A stretch of DNA of 13,357 nucleotides from Betaproteobacteria bacterium (GCA_005882155.1 VBCQ01000371.1:1-13357); one strand, 5' to 3'; numbered from the stretch's first letter, positions 1-8,701 are shown. Numbers and translations are program-made. Notes: a model not told the origin generated them from the sequence alone.

Positions 1-1
1 C

Positions 2-373
2 GCCGTTCTCGGCTTCACCGCCGGCGTGATTGCAGGCCGCGATCCCGAAGCGCTGCGCCGAACGGCCCAGCGCGTCGCGCGCGAGGCAGCGCGCGGCTTC
101 GAACGCGCAGCGCTGTTTGCGGCGCAGGCGCGCGAGCATGTCGGCGACCTGTGGGCCGAGGCACGCGAGGAAGCGCTGGCTGAAGTCGATGCGGCCGACT
201 TCGCGAAGGCCGCAGCCCGCGGCCGCAAGGCGCCAGCGGGGGCAGCGGCGAGCGCGCGGCCAGCACGCAAGCGCGCGAGTGCGAAGCGCGCCGCGCCGGC
301 GCGCAAGCGGCGCTCGGCGGCGCAATCCGGCGCACAGGCAGCCGACACCAAAGCGACGTCCGGGCCGACATAG
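2..373 (+). CDS. Partial small protein with membrane-like N-terminus and Ala/Lys/Arg-rich tail (5' end outside window)
   Basis: The frame is open from the window edge to a TAG at 371-373, so the true start lies upstream. A GTG at 26 is possible but would cut into the hydrophobic segment. The visible part begins with a small-residue, glycine-rich hydrophobic stretch (AVLGFTAGVIAG) that looks like the end of a transmembrane or amphipathic helix. An Ala/Arg/Glu-rich helical middle of about 60 residues follows. The last 45 or so residues are dominated by Ala, Arg and Lys in PARKRASAKRAAPARKRR style, like bacterial histone-H1-like tails. The first part recalls YtxH/DUF5132-like small membrane proteins, but no family can be fixed. 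The basic tail suggests contact with nucleic acid or another polyanion; this is inference. A chance ORF in GC-rich DNA is the main alternative, though the ordered hydrophobic-helical-basic layout argues for a gene. Confidence 0.55.
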   Translation, partial: AVLGFTAGVIAGRDPEALRRTAQRVAREAARGFERAALFAAQAREHVGDLWAEAREEALAEVDAADFAKAAARGRKAPAGAAASARPARKRASAKRAAPARKRRSAAQSGAQAADTKATSGPT

Positions 374-429
374 AGCTCGGTCCCGGCGGCGGGTTTAGAC
401 TGCCGCGTCCCCAGCCAAGCGACTCCCGG

Positions 430-2253
430 ATGGCCGCTCCCACCTTCGCTCGCCGGCATCTCCTTCGCATGGTCGCTGCGCTCGCGGCTGTGCTGAGCAC
501 GCCACTCCGCGCCGCAGCGGGCCCGCTTTCCCGCACTCGCCCGGGAGACCCCGGGTGGCCCACCCCCGCCCGCTGGCAGCAACTCAAGGACCAAGTCGGC
601 GACGCCCTCGTCCCCGTCCGTTCCCCCTTGCTCGCCTGCACCACGTCGCATGACGAGGCCGCGTGCGCGTTACTCTTCAAGTCGCTGAAGAACCCGTACT
701 TCCTCGGTGACGAGGTCGGCCTCACGCAGACGCTCGGTTGGGTCGACGCGTGGACCTCGCGGCCGAGTGTCTATGCGGTGGCCGCGCGCAATACGCGCGA
801 CGTGGTGGCCGCGGTGAACTTCGCGCGTGAGCACAACCTGCGCCTGGTGGTGAAGGGCGGCGGGCACAGCTATCAAGGCACGTCGAACGCGCCCGATTCG
901 CTGCTCGTGTGGACGCGCCGGATGAACGACATCACGCTGCACGACGCGTTCTTCGCCTCCGGCTGCGAGCGCCGAGCGTCGCCCACGCGCGCCGTGACGG
1001 TGGGCGCCGGCGCGATCTGGGCGCAGGTGTACGACGCGGTGACCACTCGCGGCGGCGGCTATGTGCAAGGCGGCGGCTGCACGACGGTGGGCGTGGCCGG
1101 CCTCGTGCAAGGCGGTGGCTTCGGCAGTTTCTCCAAGGCCTTCGGGCTCGCTGCGGCGAGCCTGCTGCAGGCCGAGGTGGTCACGGCCGATGGCGTGGTG
1201 CGTGTCTGCAATGCCTGCACGAACGCCGATCTCTTCTGGGCGCTGAAGGGCGGGGGCGGCGGCTCGCTGGGGGTCGTCACACGCCTCACGCTAAAGGTGC
1301 ACGAGTTGCCGGAGACGTTCGGCGCGGTGAACTTCAGCGTGCGCGCCACGTCGGACGCGGCCTTCACCAAGCTGGTCGCGATGGCGGTCGATCTCTATGC
1401 ATCGAGCCTCATGAACGCGCACTGGGGCGAGCAGATCCGCCTGCGCGGCAACATGCTGCAAGTCGCGATGGTGTTCCAGGGCCTCACGCGCGCTGAAGCC
1501 GGGGCCGTGTGGCGACCGTTTTTCGACGCGCTGGACAAGGCGCCGGACGACTACAAGCTCGACTTCTCGCCACTGAAGATCGTGTCCACCTCAGCGCGCG
1601 AGTTCTGGTCACCGACGCTGCTCAAGCGCGTCTTCGGTTTCATCCGGCGCGACGATCGGCCCGGCGCACCGCAGACCAATGTCTTCTGGCCCGGTGACGA
1701 AGGCCAGGCCGCCCAGGTGCTGCACGGCTACGGGTCGACCTGGCTGCCGGCCACGCTGCTGCAGCCCGCGCAACGGCCGGCGCTGGTGGGTGCGCTGGTC
1801 GCGGCCAGCCGGCATTGGGGCCTGGGTGTGCACTTCAACAAGGGCCTCGCCGGTGCGTCGCCCGAGGTGATCGCCGCGGCGCGCGACACGCCAGTGAACC
1901 CGGCGGTGCTCGATGCGTTTGCACTCGTCATCAGTGGCGCTGGGGAGCAGCCGGCCTATCCCGGCGTGGCCGGCCACGAGCCGAATGCGGCGCTGGCCCG
2001 GCAGCGCCGGCAGGCGGTGGCTCAGACCATGGCCGAGCTGCGCAAGCTGGTGCCGAACGCGGGCTCGTACTTGTCAGAGAGCGACTACTTCGAGGCCGAT
2101 TGGCAGCGCTCGCACTGGGGCGCGAACTATGCGCGGCTCGCGGCCGTGAAAGCGATGGTCGATCCGGACGATCTCTTCATCGTGCATCACGGCGTGGGCA
2201 GCGAACGGTGGAGCGACGATGGCTTCACGCGCAAGGCCATGGACCAAGGCTAG
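430..2253 (+). CDS. Exported FAD-dependent oxidoreductase, berberine-bridge (BBE)-like
   Basis: 607 aa. The N-terminus (ARRHLLRMVAALAAVLS, then an Ala-rich stretch to about residue 30) resembles a twin-arginine signal, so a folded, flavin-loaded enzyme is probably exported to the periplasm. The FAD-binding PCMH domain spans roughly residues 105-295. KGGGHSY places His146 at the usual 8-alpha-histidyl FAD attachment site. GGGCTTVGVAG places Cys217 where bicovalent BBE/GOOX-type enzymes carry a 6-S-cysteinyl bond. DLFWALKGGGGGSLGVVT is a further family signature. The C-terminal BBE segment is near residues 555-600 (YLSESDYFEADW, then DPDDLFIVHHGVGS). Family members oxidise sugars, oligosaccharides, alkaloids or aromatic alcohols and reduce O2 or another acceptor; the substrate here cannot be told. 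The ATG at 430 has no strong Shine-Dalgarno but is the only start that keeps the signal peptide. The gene converges on the AraC gene with a 20-bp gap. Confidence 0.93.
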   Translation: MAAPTFARRHLLRMVAALAAVLSTPLRAAAGPLSRTRPGDPGWPTPARWQQLKDQVGDALVPVRSPLLACTTSHDEAACALLFKSLKNPYFLGDEVGLTQTLGWVDAWTSRPSVYAVAARNTRDVVAAVNFAREHNLRLVVKGGGHSYQGTSNAPDSLLVWTRRMNDITLHDAFFASGCERRASPTRAVTVGAGAIWAQVYDAVTTRGGGYVQGGGCTTVGVAGLVQGGGFGSFSKAFGLAAASLLQAEVVTADGVVRVCNACTNADLFWALKGGGGGSLGVVTRLTLKVHELPETFGAVNFSVRATSDAAFTKLVAMAVDLYASSLMNAHWGEQIRLRGNMLQVAMVFQGLTRAEAGAVWRPFFDALDKAPDDYKLDFSPLKIVSTSAREFWSPTLLKRVFGFIRRDDRPGAPQTNVFWPGDEGQAAQVLHGYGSTWLPATLLQPAQRPALVGALVAASRHWGLGVHFNKGLAGASPEVIAAARDTPVNPAVLDAFALVISGAGEQPAYPGVAGHEPNAALARQRRQAVAQTMAELRKLVPNAGSYLSESDYFEADWQRSHWGANYARLAAVKAMVDPDDLFIVHHGVGSERWSDDGFTRKAMDQG

Positions 2254-2273
2254 CCCGCCTTGACACGGTTCAG

Positions 2274-3275
2274 TTAGTCGCTGCCGAACATCCGTTCGGG
2301 CTGACCCATCGAGGGCGAACGGCTACCGTTGCCCCTCACCTGCTCGATCTCCGCCTTCGGCGGCGCACCGAACAGGCGGCGGTATTCGCGACTGAAATGC
2401 GACGGGCTCTCGTAGCCGACGCGGTGCCCGGCCGACGCGGCGTCGATGCCTTCAGCGAGCATCAGGCGGCGCGCCTGGTGCAGGCGCAGCTGCTTTTGAA
2501 ATTGCAGCGGCGACATGGCGGTCACCAGCTTGAAGTGGTGATGCAGGCTCGACGCGCTCATGTGCACCGCGTCGGCCAGCTCGTCGATCCGCAGCGGCTC
2601 GGCGTAGCGGTGCTTGAGCAGGTCGACGACGCGCGAGATGCGCCGCGCGTGACCGTCGCCGGCGGCGAGCTCGCGCAAGCGCGGGCCGAGCTCGCCCTTC
2701 AGCACGCGGTAGCAAATCTCGCGCAAGACCAGCGGCGCAAGCACCGGCGCGTCTTGCGGCGTGTGCAGCAGTTTCAGCAGGCGCAGCACCGCGTCGAGCA
2801 GCGGCGCCGACACGCGCGCCACGCGCAACCCGCGCTCGCTGGCGACGCTCGTCGGCTGGGCTGCGCCACGCCCATTCATCGATGCCGCCGACGCCGAGCT
2901 GAGCATCAGCTCGCCGACTTCGCGCGGATCGATGTTCAGGCGCACGCACAGATAGGGCTTGTCGGGCGTCGCCTCGAGAATCTGCCCGACGGTGGGCATC
3001 GTCACCGAGATCACGAGGTAGTGCAGCGGGTCGTAGACGACCACATCAGCTCCCATCGCGGCCTGCTTGCGCCCCTGCACGACGATCGCAAGGCCCGGCT
3101 CGTAAACGCTCGGCAGGCGCTGCGCGCTCGCGCTCGCACGCACCAGCAGCAGCGGCGCGATCGCGGTTTCGTGCAAGCCGTCGGTCGGTGCGAAGCGCAT
3201 GACCCAGTCGATCAACTCGCGCCGGCGCGCGTCGATCGGCGCGACCTCGGACTGCGCAGTTTCGTTGTCGGTCAT
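2274..3275 (-). CDS. AraC-family transcriptional regulator (AraC_N effector domain)
   Basis: 333 aa from the ATG at 3275. The N-terminal half (about residues 20-175: HETAIAPLLLVRAS, VYEPGLAIVVQGRKQ, YLVISVTMPTVGQI) is the AraC_N type of cupin-like sensor domain. The C-terminal half carries two helix-turn-helix units, near 229-250 (IDELADAVHMSASSLHHHF) and 277-300 (AGHRVGYESPSHFSREYRR), the latter with the GYESPSHFSREYRR signature. It probably activates or represses the divergent aldo/keto reductase gene. E. coli YqhC has the same domain type and controls aldehyde reductases in response to reactive aldehydes, so a similar role is plausible. Start choice: an ATG at 3317 has a weak AAGG upstream and would add 14 residues; 3275 fits the usual family N-terminus better, but neither has a strong ribosome site. 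The last 20 or so residues are not conserved-looking. Confidence 0.93.
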   Translation of the reverse strand: MTDNETAQSEVAPIDARRRELIDWVMRFAPTDGLHETAIAPLLLVRASASAQRLPSVYEPGLAIVVQGRKQAAMGADVVVYDPLHYLVISVTMPTVGQILEATPDKPYLCVRLNIDPREVGELMLSSASAASMNGRGAAQPTSVASERGLRVARVSAPLLDAVLRLLKLLHTPQDAPVLAPLVLREICYRVLKGELGPRLRELAAGDGHARRISRVVDLLKHRYAEPLRIDELADAVHMSASSLHHHFKLVTAMSPLQFQKQLRLHQARRLMLAEGIDAASAGHRVGYESPSHFSREYRRLFGAPPKAEIEQVRGNGSRSPSMGQPERMFGSD

Positions 3276-3333
3276 CGTGTCGAGATTGTCGCGTCGGGAC
3301 TCGGATGGCGCGCGCATCGGCCGCCGACCTTGG

Positions 3334-3363
3334 AGGATCGGGCAAGGATCGGCCAGCAATCGG
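3334..3363. promoter_or_regulatory. Phased direct repeats, candidate AraC-type operator
   Basis: In the 156-bp divergent gap, AGGATCGG occurs at 3334-3341 and again at 3345-3352, and AATCGG follows at 3358-3363, a period of exactly 11 bp. A further ATCGG lies at 3316-3320, 21 bp before the first in-register copy (3337). Copies therefore fall on one face of the helix. AraC-family proteins usually bind direct repeats of this kind between divergent genes. Assignment to the adjacent regulator is inference. In GC-rich DNA a 5-6 bp word can recur by chance, but the strict spacing makes that less likely. Confidence 0.4.
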
Positions 3364-3431
3364 CTAACGCTGATCTGGCGCTGAATTTAGCCTTGGCGAA
3401 TGTCGTCAATCTCAACCCAAGGAGTCGCCCC

Positions 3432-4436
<1,005 letters not shown>

Positions 4437-4457
4437 CGGCGCAAAGAGCGATCGGCG

Positions 4458-4820
4458 TCACGGCCTCGCCGCCGCTGGCTTCATCTCGACCATGATGACC
4501 TGCGTCGGCGTCTGGCCCACGTTCTCGCCGATGTGCGTCTCGCCATTCGAATACAGCACATCGCCGGCCTTGAACTCGCGCGTCATCGTCCGGCCATCGG
4601 CCAGCGTCAGCCGGCGCTTGAACGGCGCCAGAGCGTAGACGACAAAGGCCGGGTGCTGGTGCTGCTGAGTCTTGTCGCCCGGCCGGTCGGTGTACGAGAG
4701 AACGCGCACCTGCTCGTTTTCGAGCAGCACCCTGTACTTGTCGCCGTCGCTCGCGACCGGGTCTTGCGCGAATGCGGCAGTCCACAGCAACGCGAGCGCG
4801 ACGCTCAATTTCGGGTTCAT
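4458..4820 (-). CDS. Small exported cupin-domain protein
   Basis: 120 aa. Residues 1-18 form a Sec signal peptide (MNPKLSVALALLWTAAFA, probable cleavage at AFA-QD), so the mature protein of about 100 residues is periplasmic. A single cupin fold follows: EQVRVLSYTDRPGDKT, then QHQHP with His54 and His56 as candidate metal ligands, KAGDVLYSNGETHIGEN with Glu94 and His96 as further ligands, and a final beta strand (VIMVEMK). This matches small secreted cupins often seen near oxidoreductases or regulators; the ligand or reaction cannot be inferred. The start is supported by AAGGAG at 4829-4834 on the minus strand, 8 nt before the ATG. It is divergent from the LysR gene (157-bp gap), so LysR control is possible. 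It converges on the aldo/keto reductase. Confidence 0.88.
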   Translation of the reverse strand: MNPKLSVALALLWTAAFAQDPVASDGDKYRVLLENEQVRVLSYTDRPGDKTQQHQHPAFVVYALAPFKRRLTLADGRTMTREFKAGDVLYSNGETHIGENVGQTPTQVIMVEMKPAAARP

Positions 4821-4944
4821 CGCGGAAGCTCCTTTCGATCATGATGGCGGCATCGGTTCGACAACCGCTCTGTCGTCAGAGTAGGCGTGAGCCCCATGCG
4901 GCGTAAGGCGCAGGATTGCCAAGAGGGGCCGCAATGACGCATAA
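4821..4944. other. Divergent promoter region between cupin and LysR genes
   Basis: Together with the palindrome this 124-bp stretch separates two divergent genes and must hold both promoters. Apart from the cupin ribosome site (4829-4834, minus strand) I see no confident -35/-10 pair or further inverted repeat. Its last part, next to the palindrome, is AT-richer (GACGCATAACTAG), which could be a -10 region for the LysR gene, but this is weak. Confidence 0.35.
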
Positions 4945-4974
4945 CTAGGGCCTGTTAGCGCTAACAGGCCCTAG
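4945..4974. repeat. Perfect 30-bp palindrome just upstream of the LysR start codon
   Basis: Positions 4945-4959 and 4960-4974 are exact reverse complements with no spacer; the centre is TGTTAGCGCTAACA at 4953-4966. It ends 3 nt before the ATG at 4978. The core differs by one base from the xylose-box operator (TGGTAGCGCTAACA) known for LacI-type regulators in Caulobacter and Xanthomonas, so it looks like a LacI-family site. As RNA it would fold into a very stable hairpin holding the only weak ribosome-site-like AGG (4966-4968). A dispersed palindromic repeat is another possibility. There is no following T-run, so it is not a typical terminator. Confidence 0.75.
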
Positions 4975-4977
4975 CCC

Positions 4978-5871
4978 ATGTTCGATTGGGACGATCTCAA
5001 GTACCTGCTCGCGGTCGCGCGCCACCACAGCACGCTCGCAGCCGGGCGTGCGCTGAATGTCGACCAGTCGACGGTGCAGCGCCGCCTGTTGCAATTCGAG
5101 CGGCGCATCGGGCGGCCGCTCGTGCAGCGCCACCCGACGGGCTACCGGTTGACCGAATTCGGCGAGGAGATGCTGCCGCACGCACAGCGCATCGAGCAGG
5201 CGGTGCTCGCGTTCGAGCAGCAGGTCGAGGCCAACCGGCGCGACGCCGTCGGCGTCATTCGCATGACCTGCCCCGAGCCGCTGGTGTTCCGCATCACGCA
5301 GTCGTCGCTGCTCGATCGCTTCCACGCCCGCTACCCGGCGCTACAGCTGCAGTTCATCACCAGCGACAAGTATCTCGACCTCACGAAAGGCGAGGCCGAC
5401 GTCGCGCTGCGCTCGGGCGACACCGACGACGAAGCGCTGGTCGGGCGCAAGGTCGGCGACTCGTTCTGGGCGGTCTACGCGAGCCGCCAATACATCGAGC
5501 GCCACGGCCAGCCGGCGCGCGTCGAAGACTTGCAGCAGCATGCCCTGGTGGGGTTCGACGCGACGATGAGTCAGCACCGCGCCGCCGAATGGCTGCGCAG
5601 CGTGGCGCCGAACGCCAGGTTCGTCGCTCGCAGCAACAGCGTGCTCGGGCTCGTCTACTCGGTGAAAGCCGGCGTCGGCGTCGCGCCGCTGCCGACCGCG
5701 CTCGGCGACGCAGAGCCCGAACTCGTGCGCGTGCTCGGCCCAGTCGCGGAGTTGACGCGGATCTGGCGACTGCTCACCACCGCCGAGTTGCGGCGCACGC
5801 CGCGGGTGGCGGCGTTTTTCGATTTTGTTGTCGAAGAGATCGAAGCGCTGCGGCCGATCATCACCGGGTGA
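4978..5871 (+). CDS. LysR-family transcriptional regulator
   Basis: 297 aa, typical length. The N-terminal winged helix-turn-helix covers residues 1-62 (DLKYLLAVARHHSTLAAGRA, then STVQRRLLQFERRIGRPLVQ). A linker helix (about 63-90) follows. The effector domain spans about 92-290, with GVIRMTCPEP as first strand, DVALRSGDTDDEALVGRKVG around 140-160 and VKAGVGVAPLPTALGD near 230-245. This layout resembles LTTR proteins of the small one-gene-regulator group. The target is not certain; the divergent cupin gene across a 157-bp gap is the best candidate. There is no usable Shine-Dalgarno outside the palindrome that stops 3 nt before the ATG, and the next Met is about residue 62, so the ATG at 4978 is secure but translation may be leaderless or hairpin-controlled. 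Confidence 0.95.
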   Translation: MFDWDDLKYLLAVARHHSTLAAGRALNVDQSTVQRRLLQFERRIGRPLVQRHPTGYRLTEFGEEMLPHAQRIEQAVLAFEQQVEANRRDAVGVIRMTCPEPLVFRITQSSLLDRFHARYPALQLQFITSDKYLDLTKGEADVALRSGDTDDEALVGRKVGDSFWAVYASRQYIERHGQPARVEDLQQHALVGFDATMSQHRAAEWLRSVAPNARFVARSNSVLGLVYSVKAGVGVAPLPTALGDAEPELVRVLGPVAELTRIWRLLTTAELRRTPRVAAFFDFVVEEIEALRPIITG

Positions 5872-5989
5872 ATTGACGCGAGAGGGCCTAGCGATCGAAG
5901 ACGGCCTGCACAAGACCTACTGAGTACCTCCCTTTGTGAGGGGCGATAGCATCACGGCCCCGCTCCCCTCTGATCCCAAGGATTCCCGC

Positions 5990-8110
5990 ATGAAGAAACA
6001 GCTCCTGCTGTCGATCGCTGCCGTGCTGTTCGCCACCACCGCCTTCGCCGACGAAGGCATGTGGACGTTCAACAACTTTCCTTCGGCCAAGGTGAAGGCG
6101 AAGTACGGCTTCGAGCCGACGAAGGACTGGCTCGATCATCTGCGACTCGCGTCGGTGCGGATTGCCGGCGGCTGCTCGGCCTCGGTCGTGTCGGCGGACG
6201 GCCTCGTGATGACGAACCACCACTGCGCTCGCCAATGCATCGAGAACCTCTCGGGCCTCACGAAAAAAGATTTCAACCGAGACGGCTTCTTCGCCAAGAA
6301 GCAAGCGGACGAGGCGCGCTGCCCCGGGATGGAGCTCAACCAGCTCGCCGAAATCACTGACGTCACCCAGCGGGTGCAGGCGGCAACGCAAGGCATCGCC
6401 GCCGACCAATTTTCCGAGACTCAACGGGCCGCCATCGCCGGCATCGAAAAGGAGTGCGCCACGTCGGATGAATTCCGCTGCGAGGTCGTCAGCCTGTACC
6501 GCGGTGGCCGCTATGACTTGTACAAGTACCGCCGCCTGCAGGACATCCGCCTCGTGTTTGCGCCCGAAGACCAGATCGCATTCTTCGGCGGCGACCCGGA
6601 CAACTTCATGTTCCCGCGCTACGACCTCGATGTGTCGTTCGTGCGCATTTACGGCCGTGACGGCGCTCCGATGAAGATGGACCATCATCTCGCCTGGTCC
6701 GACGGCGTGATGCGCGAAGGCGAGGCCACGTTCGTGTCAGGCAACCCGGGGAGCACCTCGCGCGGCTTCACGGTCGACCAGCTCGACGACGACCGCGACA
6801 CGAAGCTGCCGGCCAACCTCGTTCGCCTCGCCGAGTGGCGTGGCTTGCTGAGCCAATACCAGGAGCGCGGGGCCGAGCAGAAGCGCCACTCGAACGACCT
6901 TCTGTTCGGCATCGAGAACTCGCTGAAAAGAGTGAAGGGCGAGCAGGCCGCGCTCGCCGACAAGGCCTTCTACGCGCAGCTGGTGAAGAACGAGCAGGAC
7001 TTTCGCGCCCAGGTGGCGGCGCGGCCCGAGCTCGACAAGGCGTACGGCGCGGTCTGGGCCACGATCGGCGAGCTCGTGAAGAAGGAGCAGGCCTACCGCA
7101 AGGAATACAACGCGCTCGAGCGCGGGCCGCTGTCGGAGCTGTTCAAGATCGCGCGCGGCCTGGTGCGCTACGCCGACGAGTCGGACAAGCCGAACGGCGA
7201 GCGACTCAAGGAGTTCACCGACGCGCGGCTGCCGCAGTTCAAGCAGGAGCTTCTGGCGAATCGTCCGATCTACGACGAGCTCGAGATCACCACGCTCGCC
7301 TGGTCGCTCGCCAAGATGCGCGAACACCTCGGGCCGGATCACCCGATCATCAAGCGCGTGTTCGGCGTGAAGAGCCCGATGCAAATCGCCACCGCCGCCG
7401 TCAAGGGCAGCCGGCTCGAGCACATCACGACCGACAAGGCGGGCAACGCGACCGGCGGCGTTCGCAAGCAACTGTTCGACGGCGGCAAGGCGAAAATCGC
7501 CGCGTCGAAAGACCCGATGATCGAGCTTGCTCGCGCGTTCGACGCCGACGCCCGCGCGATCCGCAAGAAGTTCGAGACCGAGGTCGACGGCCCGATGAAG
7601 CAGCAGCAGGAGCTGCTGGCCAGGGCGCGATTCGCCGTCTACGGCGACAGCCTCTACCCCGACGCCACGTTCACGCTTCGGCTCTCGTACGGCGCGGTCC
7701 AGGGCTACGACGACAACGGTGCGCGGGTGGGTCCGTTCACCACCATCGCCGGTGCCTTCGCGCGCCACACCGGCACGGATCCGTTCGCGCTGCCGAAGTC
7801 GTGGCTGACGGCGAAGGCCAGGCTCGCGCCCGACGTGCAGTTCAACTTCGTCACCAGCAACGACATCATCGGCGGCAACTCGGGCTCGCCGGTCGTGAAC
7901 CAGCGCGGCGAAGTTGTCGGGCTGGTGTTCGACGGCAACATCGAGTCGCTCGGCGGCGAGTACGGCTTCGACGCCTCGGTCAATCGCACCGTGGCAGTCC
8001 GCTCGGCCGCGCTGCTCGAAGCGATGGGCAAGGTGTACGGCGCCAAGCGGCTGGTCGACGAGCTCAAGGGCCGGCCGAGCACCACCCGCACCGCCGCCAG
8101 CGGGCGATGA
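5990..8110 (+). CDS. Exported S46-family dipeptidyl-peptidase (DPP7-like)
   Basis: 706 aa, the usual S46 length. Residues 1-20 are a Sec signal peptide (MKKQLLLSIAAVLFATTAFA). The mature protein starts with DEGMWTFNNFP, a hallmark of the family. Triad candidates are His78 in TNHHCA, Asp214 in RYDLDVSFVR, and Ser631 in GGNSGSPV. The alpha-helical insertion that blocks the substrate N-terminus lies roughly at 280-560. S46 enzymes cut dipeptides from the N-terminus of peptides in the periplasm. The residue 18 after the catalytic Ser is Gly649 (VFDGN), where DPP7-type enzymes have Gly and DPP11-type have Arg/Ser, so a preference for hydrophobic rather than acidic P1 residues is predicted. The start is set by the signal peptide and by AAGGA at 5978-5982. 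The TGA stop directly abuts the stop of the convergent GST gene. Confidence 0.95.
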   Translation: MKKQLLLSIAAVLFATTAFADEGMWTFNNFPSAKVKAKYGFEPTKDWLDHLRLASVRIAGGCSASVVSADGLVMTNHHCARQCIENLSGLTKKDFNRDGFFAKKQADEARCPGMELNQLAEITDVTQRVQAATQGIAADQFSETQRAAIAGIEKECATSDEFRCEVVSLYRGGRYDLYKYRRLQDIRLVFAPEDQIAFFGGDPDNFMFPRYDLDVSFVRIYGRDGAPMKMDHHLAWSDGVMREGEATFVSGNPGSTSRGFTVDQLDDDRDTKLPANLVRLAEWRGLLSQYQERGAEQKRHSNDLLFGIENSLKRVKGEQAALADKAFYAQLVKNEQDFRAQVAARPELDKAYGAVWATIGELVKKEQAYRKEYNALERGPLSELFKIARGLVRYADESDKPNGERLKEFTDARLPQFKQELLANRPIYDELEITTLAWSLAKMREHLGPDHPIIKRVFGVKSPMQIATAAVKGSRLEHITTDKAGNATGGVRKQLFDGGKAKIAASKDPMIELARAFDADARAIRKKFETEVDGPMKQQQELLARARFAVYGDSLYPDATFTLRLSYGAVQGYDDNGARVGPFTTIAGAFARHTGTDPFALPKSWLTAKARLAPDVQFNFVTSNDIIGGNSGSPVVNQRGEVVGLVFDGNIESLGGEYGFDASVNRTVAVRSAALLEAMGKVYGAKRLVDELKGRPSTTRTAASGR

Positions 8111-8701
8111 TCAGACCTTCTCCAGCCCCTCGTGCCGCAGCGCGAGCTCGACCGCGGGCCGCGCCTGCATGCGGCCGATGAACTCGGGCAGCGGCGAGGG
8201 CACTTGCAGCTGCTTCATTCGCGCCCAGCGCAACATCACGTAGAGCATCGCGTCGGCAACGCTCGCGTCGGCACCGAACAGGTAGTTGCCCTTGAATCGA
8301 TCGGCGATGAATTGAAGACGCTTCGCGATGAGCCCGGTTGCCAGCTCCTTCTCCGCATCGCTGGTCGCAAAGAAGATGCGCAAAAACGGTTTGTGCACTT
8401 CGGTGCAGAGGAACGCGAGCATCTCGATCAGCCGGATGCGCGCGAGCTCGCCTGACGGCGCGAGGCGCGGCGCGCGCTCTGCCACCCAGCTCAGGATCGC
8501 GACGTTCTCGGTCAGCATCTGGCCGTCGTCGAGTACCAGCGCGGGCACGTAGCCCTTGGGGTTGATCTGCCAGTAGTCGCCGCCGTCGGCGGTGCGCTTG
8601 GTCTTCAGGTCGACCTTGATGCGGTCGAATTCGAGTCCGGCTTCGTGCAGCGCAATGTGTTCCGACAAGCTGCAGGCGCCGGGTGCGAGGTAGAGTTTCA
8701 T
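8111..8701 (-). CDS. Beta-class glutathione S-transferase
   Basis: 196 aa, slightly short for bacterial GSTs (about 200). The thioredoxin-like N-terminal domain (1-80) has MKLYLAPGACSLSEHIALHE with Cys10, the beta-class catalytic or mixed-disulphide residue. NPKGYVPAL (47-55) carries the cis-Pro53 and LTENVAIL (63-70) holds Glu65, which binds the glutathione gamma-glutamyl group. The all-helical C-terminal domain covers about 88-196 and includes the N-capping box-like FGADASVADAMLYVML near 142-158. The cytoplasmic role is conjugation or reduction of electrophiles with glutathione; the substrate is unknown. The start has AAGGAG at 8708-8713 (minus strand), 6 nt before the ATG. Its promoter must lie inside or at the very start of the divergent TIR gene, only 36 bp away. 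It ends at a TGATCA hexamer shared with the S46 gene. Confidence 0.95.
   Translation of the reverse strand: MKLYLAPGACSLSEHIALHEAGLEFDRIKVDLKTKRTADGGDYWQINPKGYVPALVLDDGQMLTENVAILSWVAERAPRLAPSGELARIRLIEMLAFLCTEVHKPFLRIFFATSDAEKELATGLIAKRLQFIADRFKGNYLFGADASVADAMLYVMLRWARMKQLQVPSPLPEFIGRMQARPAVELALRHEGLEKV

Noticed and set aside
1815..3431. Long in-frame upstream extension of the aldo/keto reductase frame
   Set aside because: It is antisense to the AraC gene and overlaps the FAD oxidoreductase; the ribosome site at 3419-3424 and family start fix the ATG at 3432.
4953..4966. Palindrome core as the LysR protein's own T-N11-A box
   Set aside because: The symmetric T and A positions give a T-N12-A spacing and the core fits a LacI-type operator better, although autoregulation is not excluded.
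5925..5970. Short inverted repeats (CCCT/AGGG, GAGGGG/CCCCTC) before the S46 gene
   Set aside because: Stems are only 4-6 bp with unequal loops, and nothing resembles a known riboswitch or terminator.
6737..7768. 343-codon minus-strand frame inside the S46 peptidase gene
   Set aside because: It is a shadow of the well-supported plus-strand gene, with no domain features of its own.
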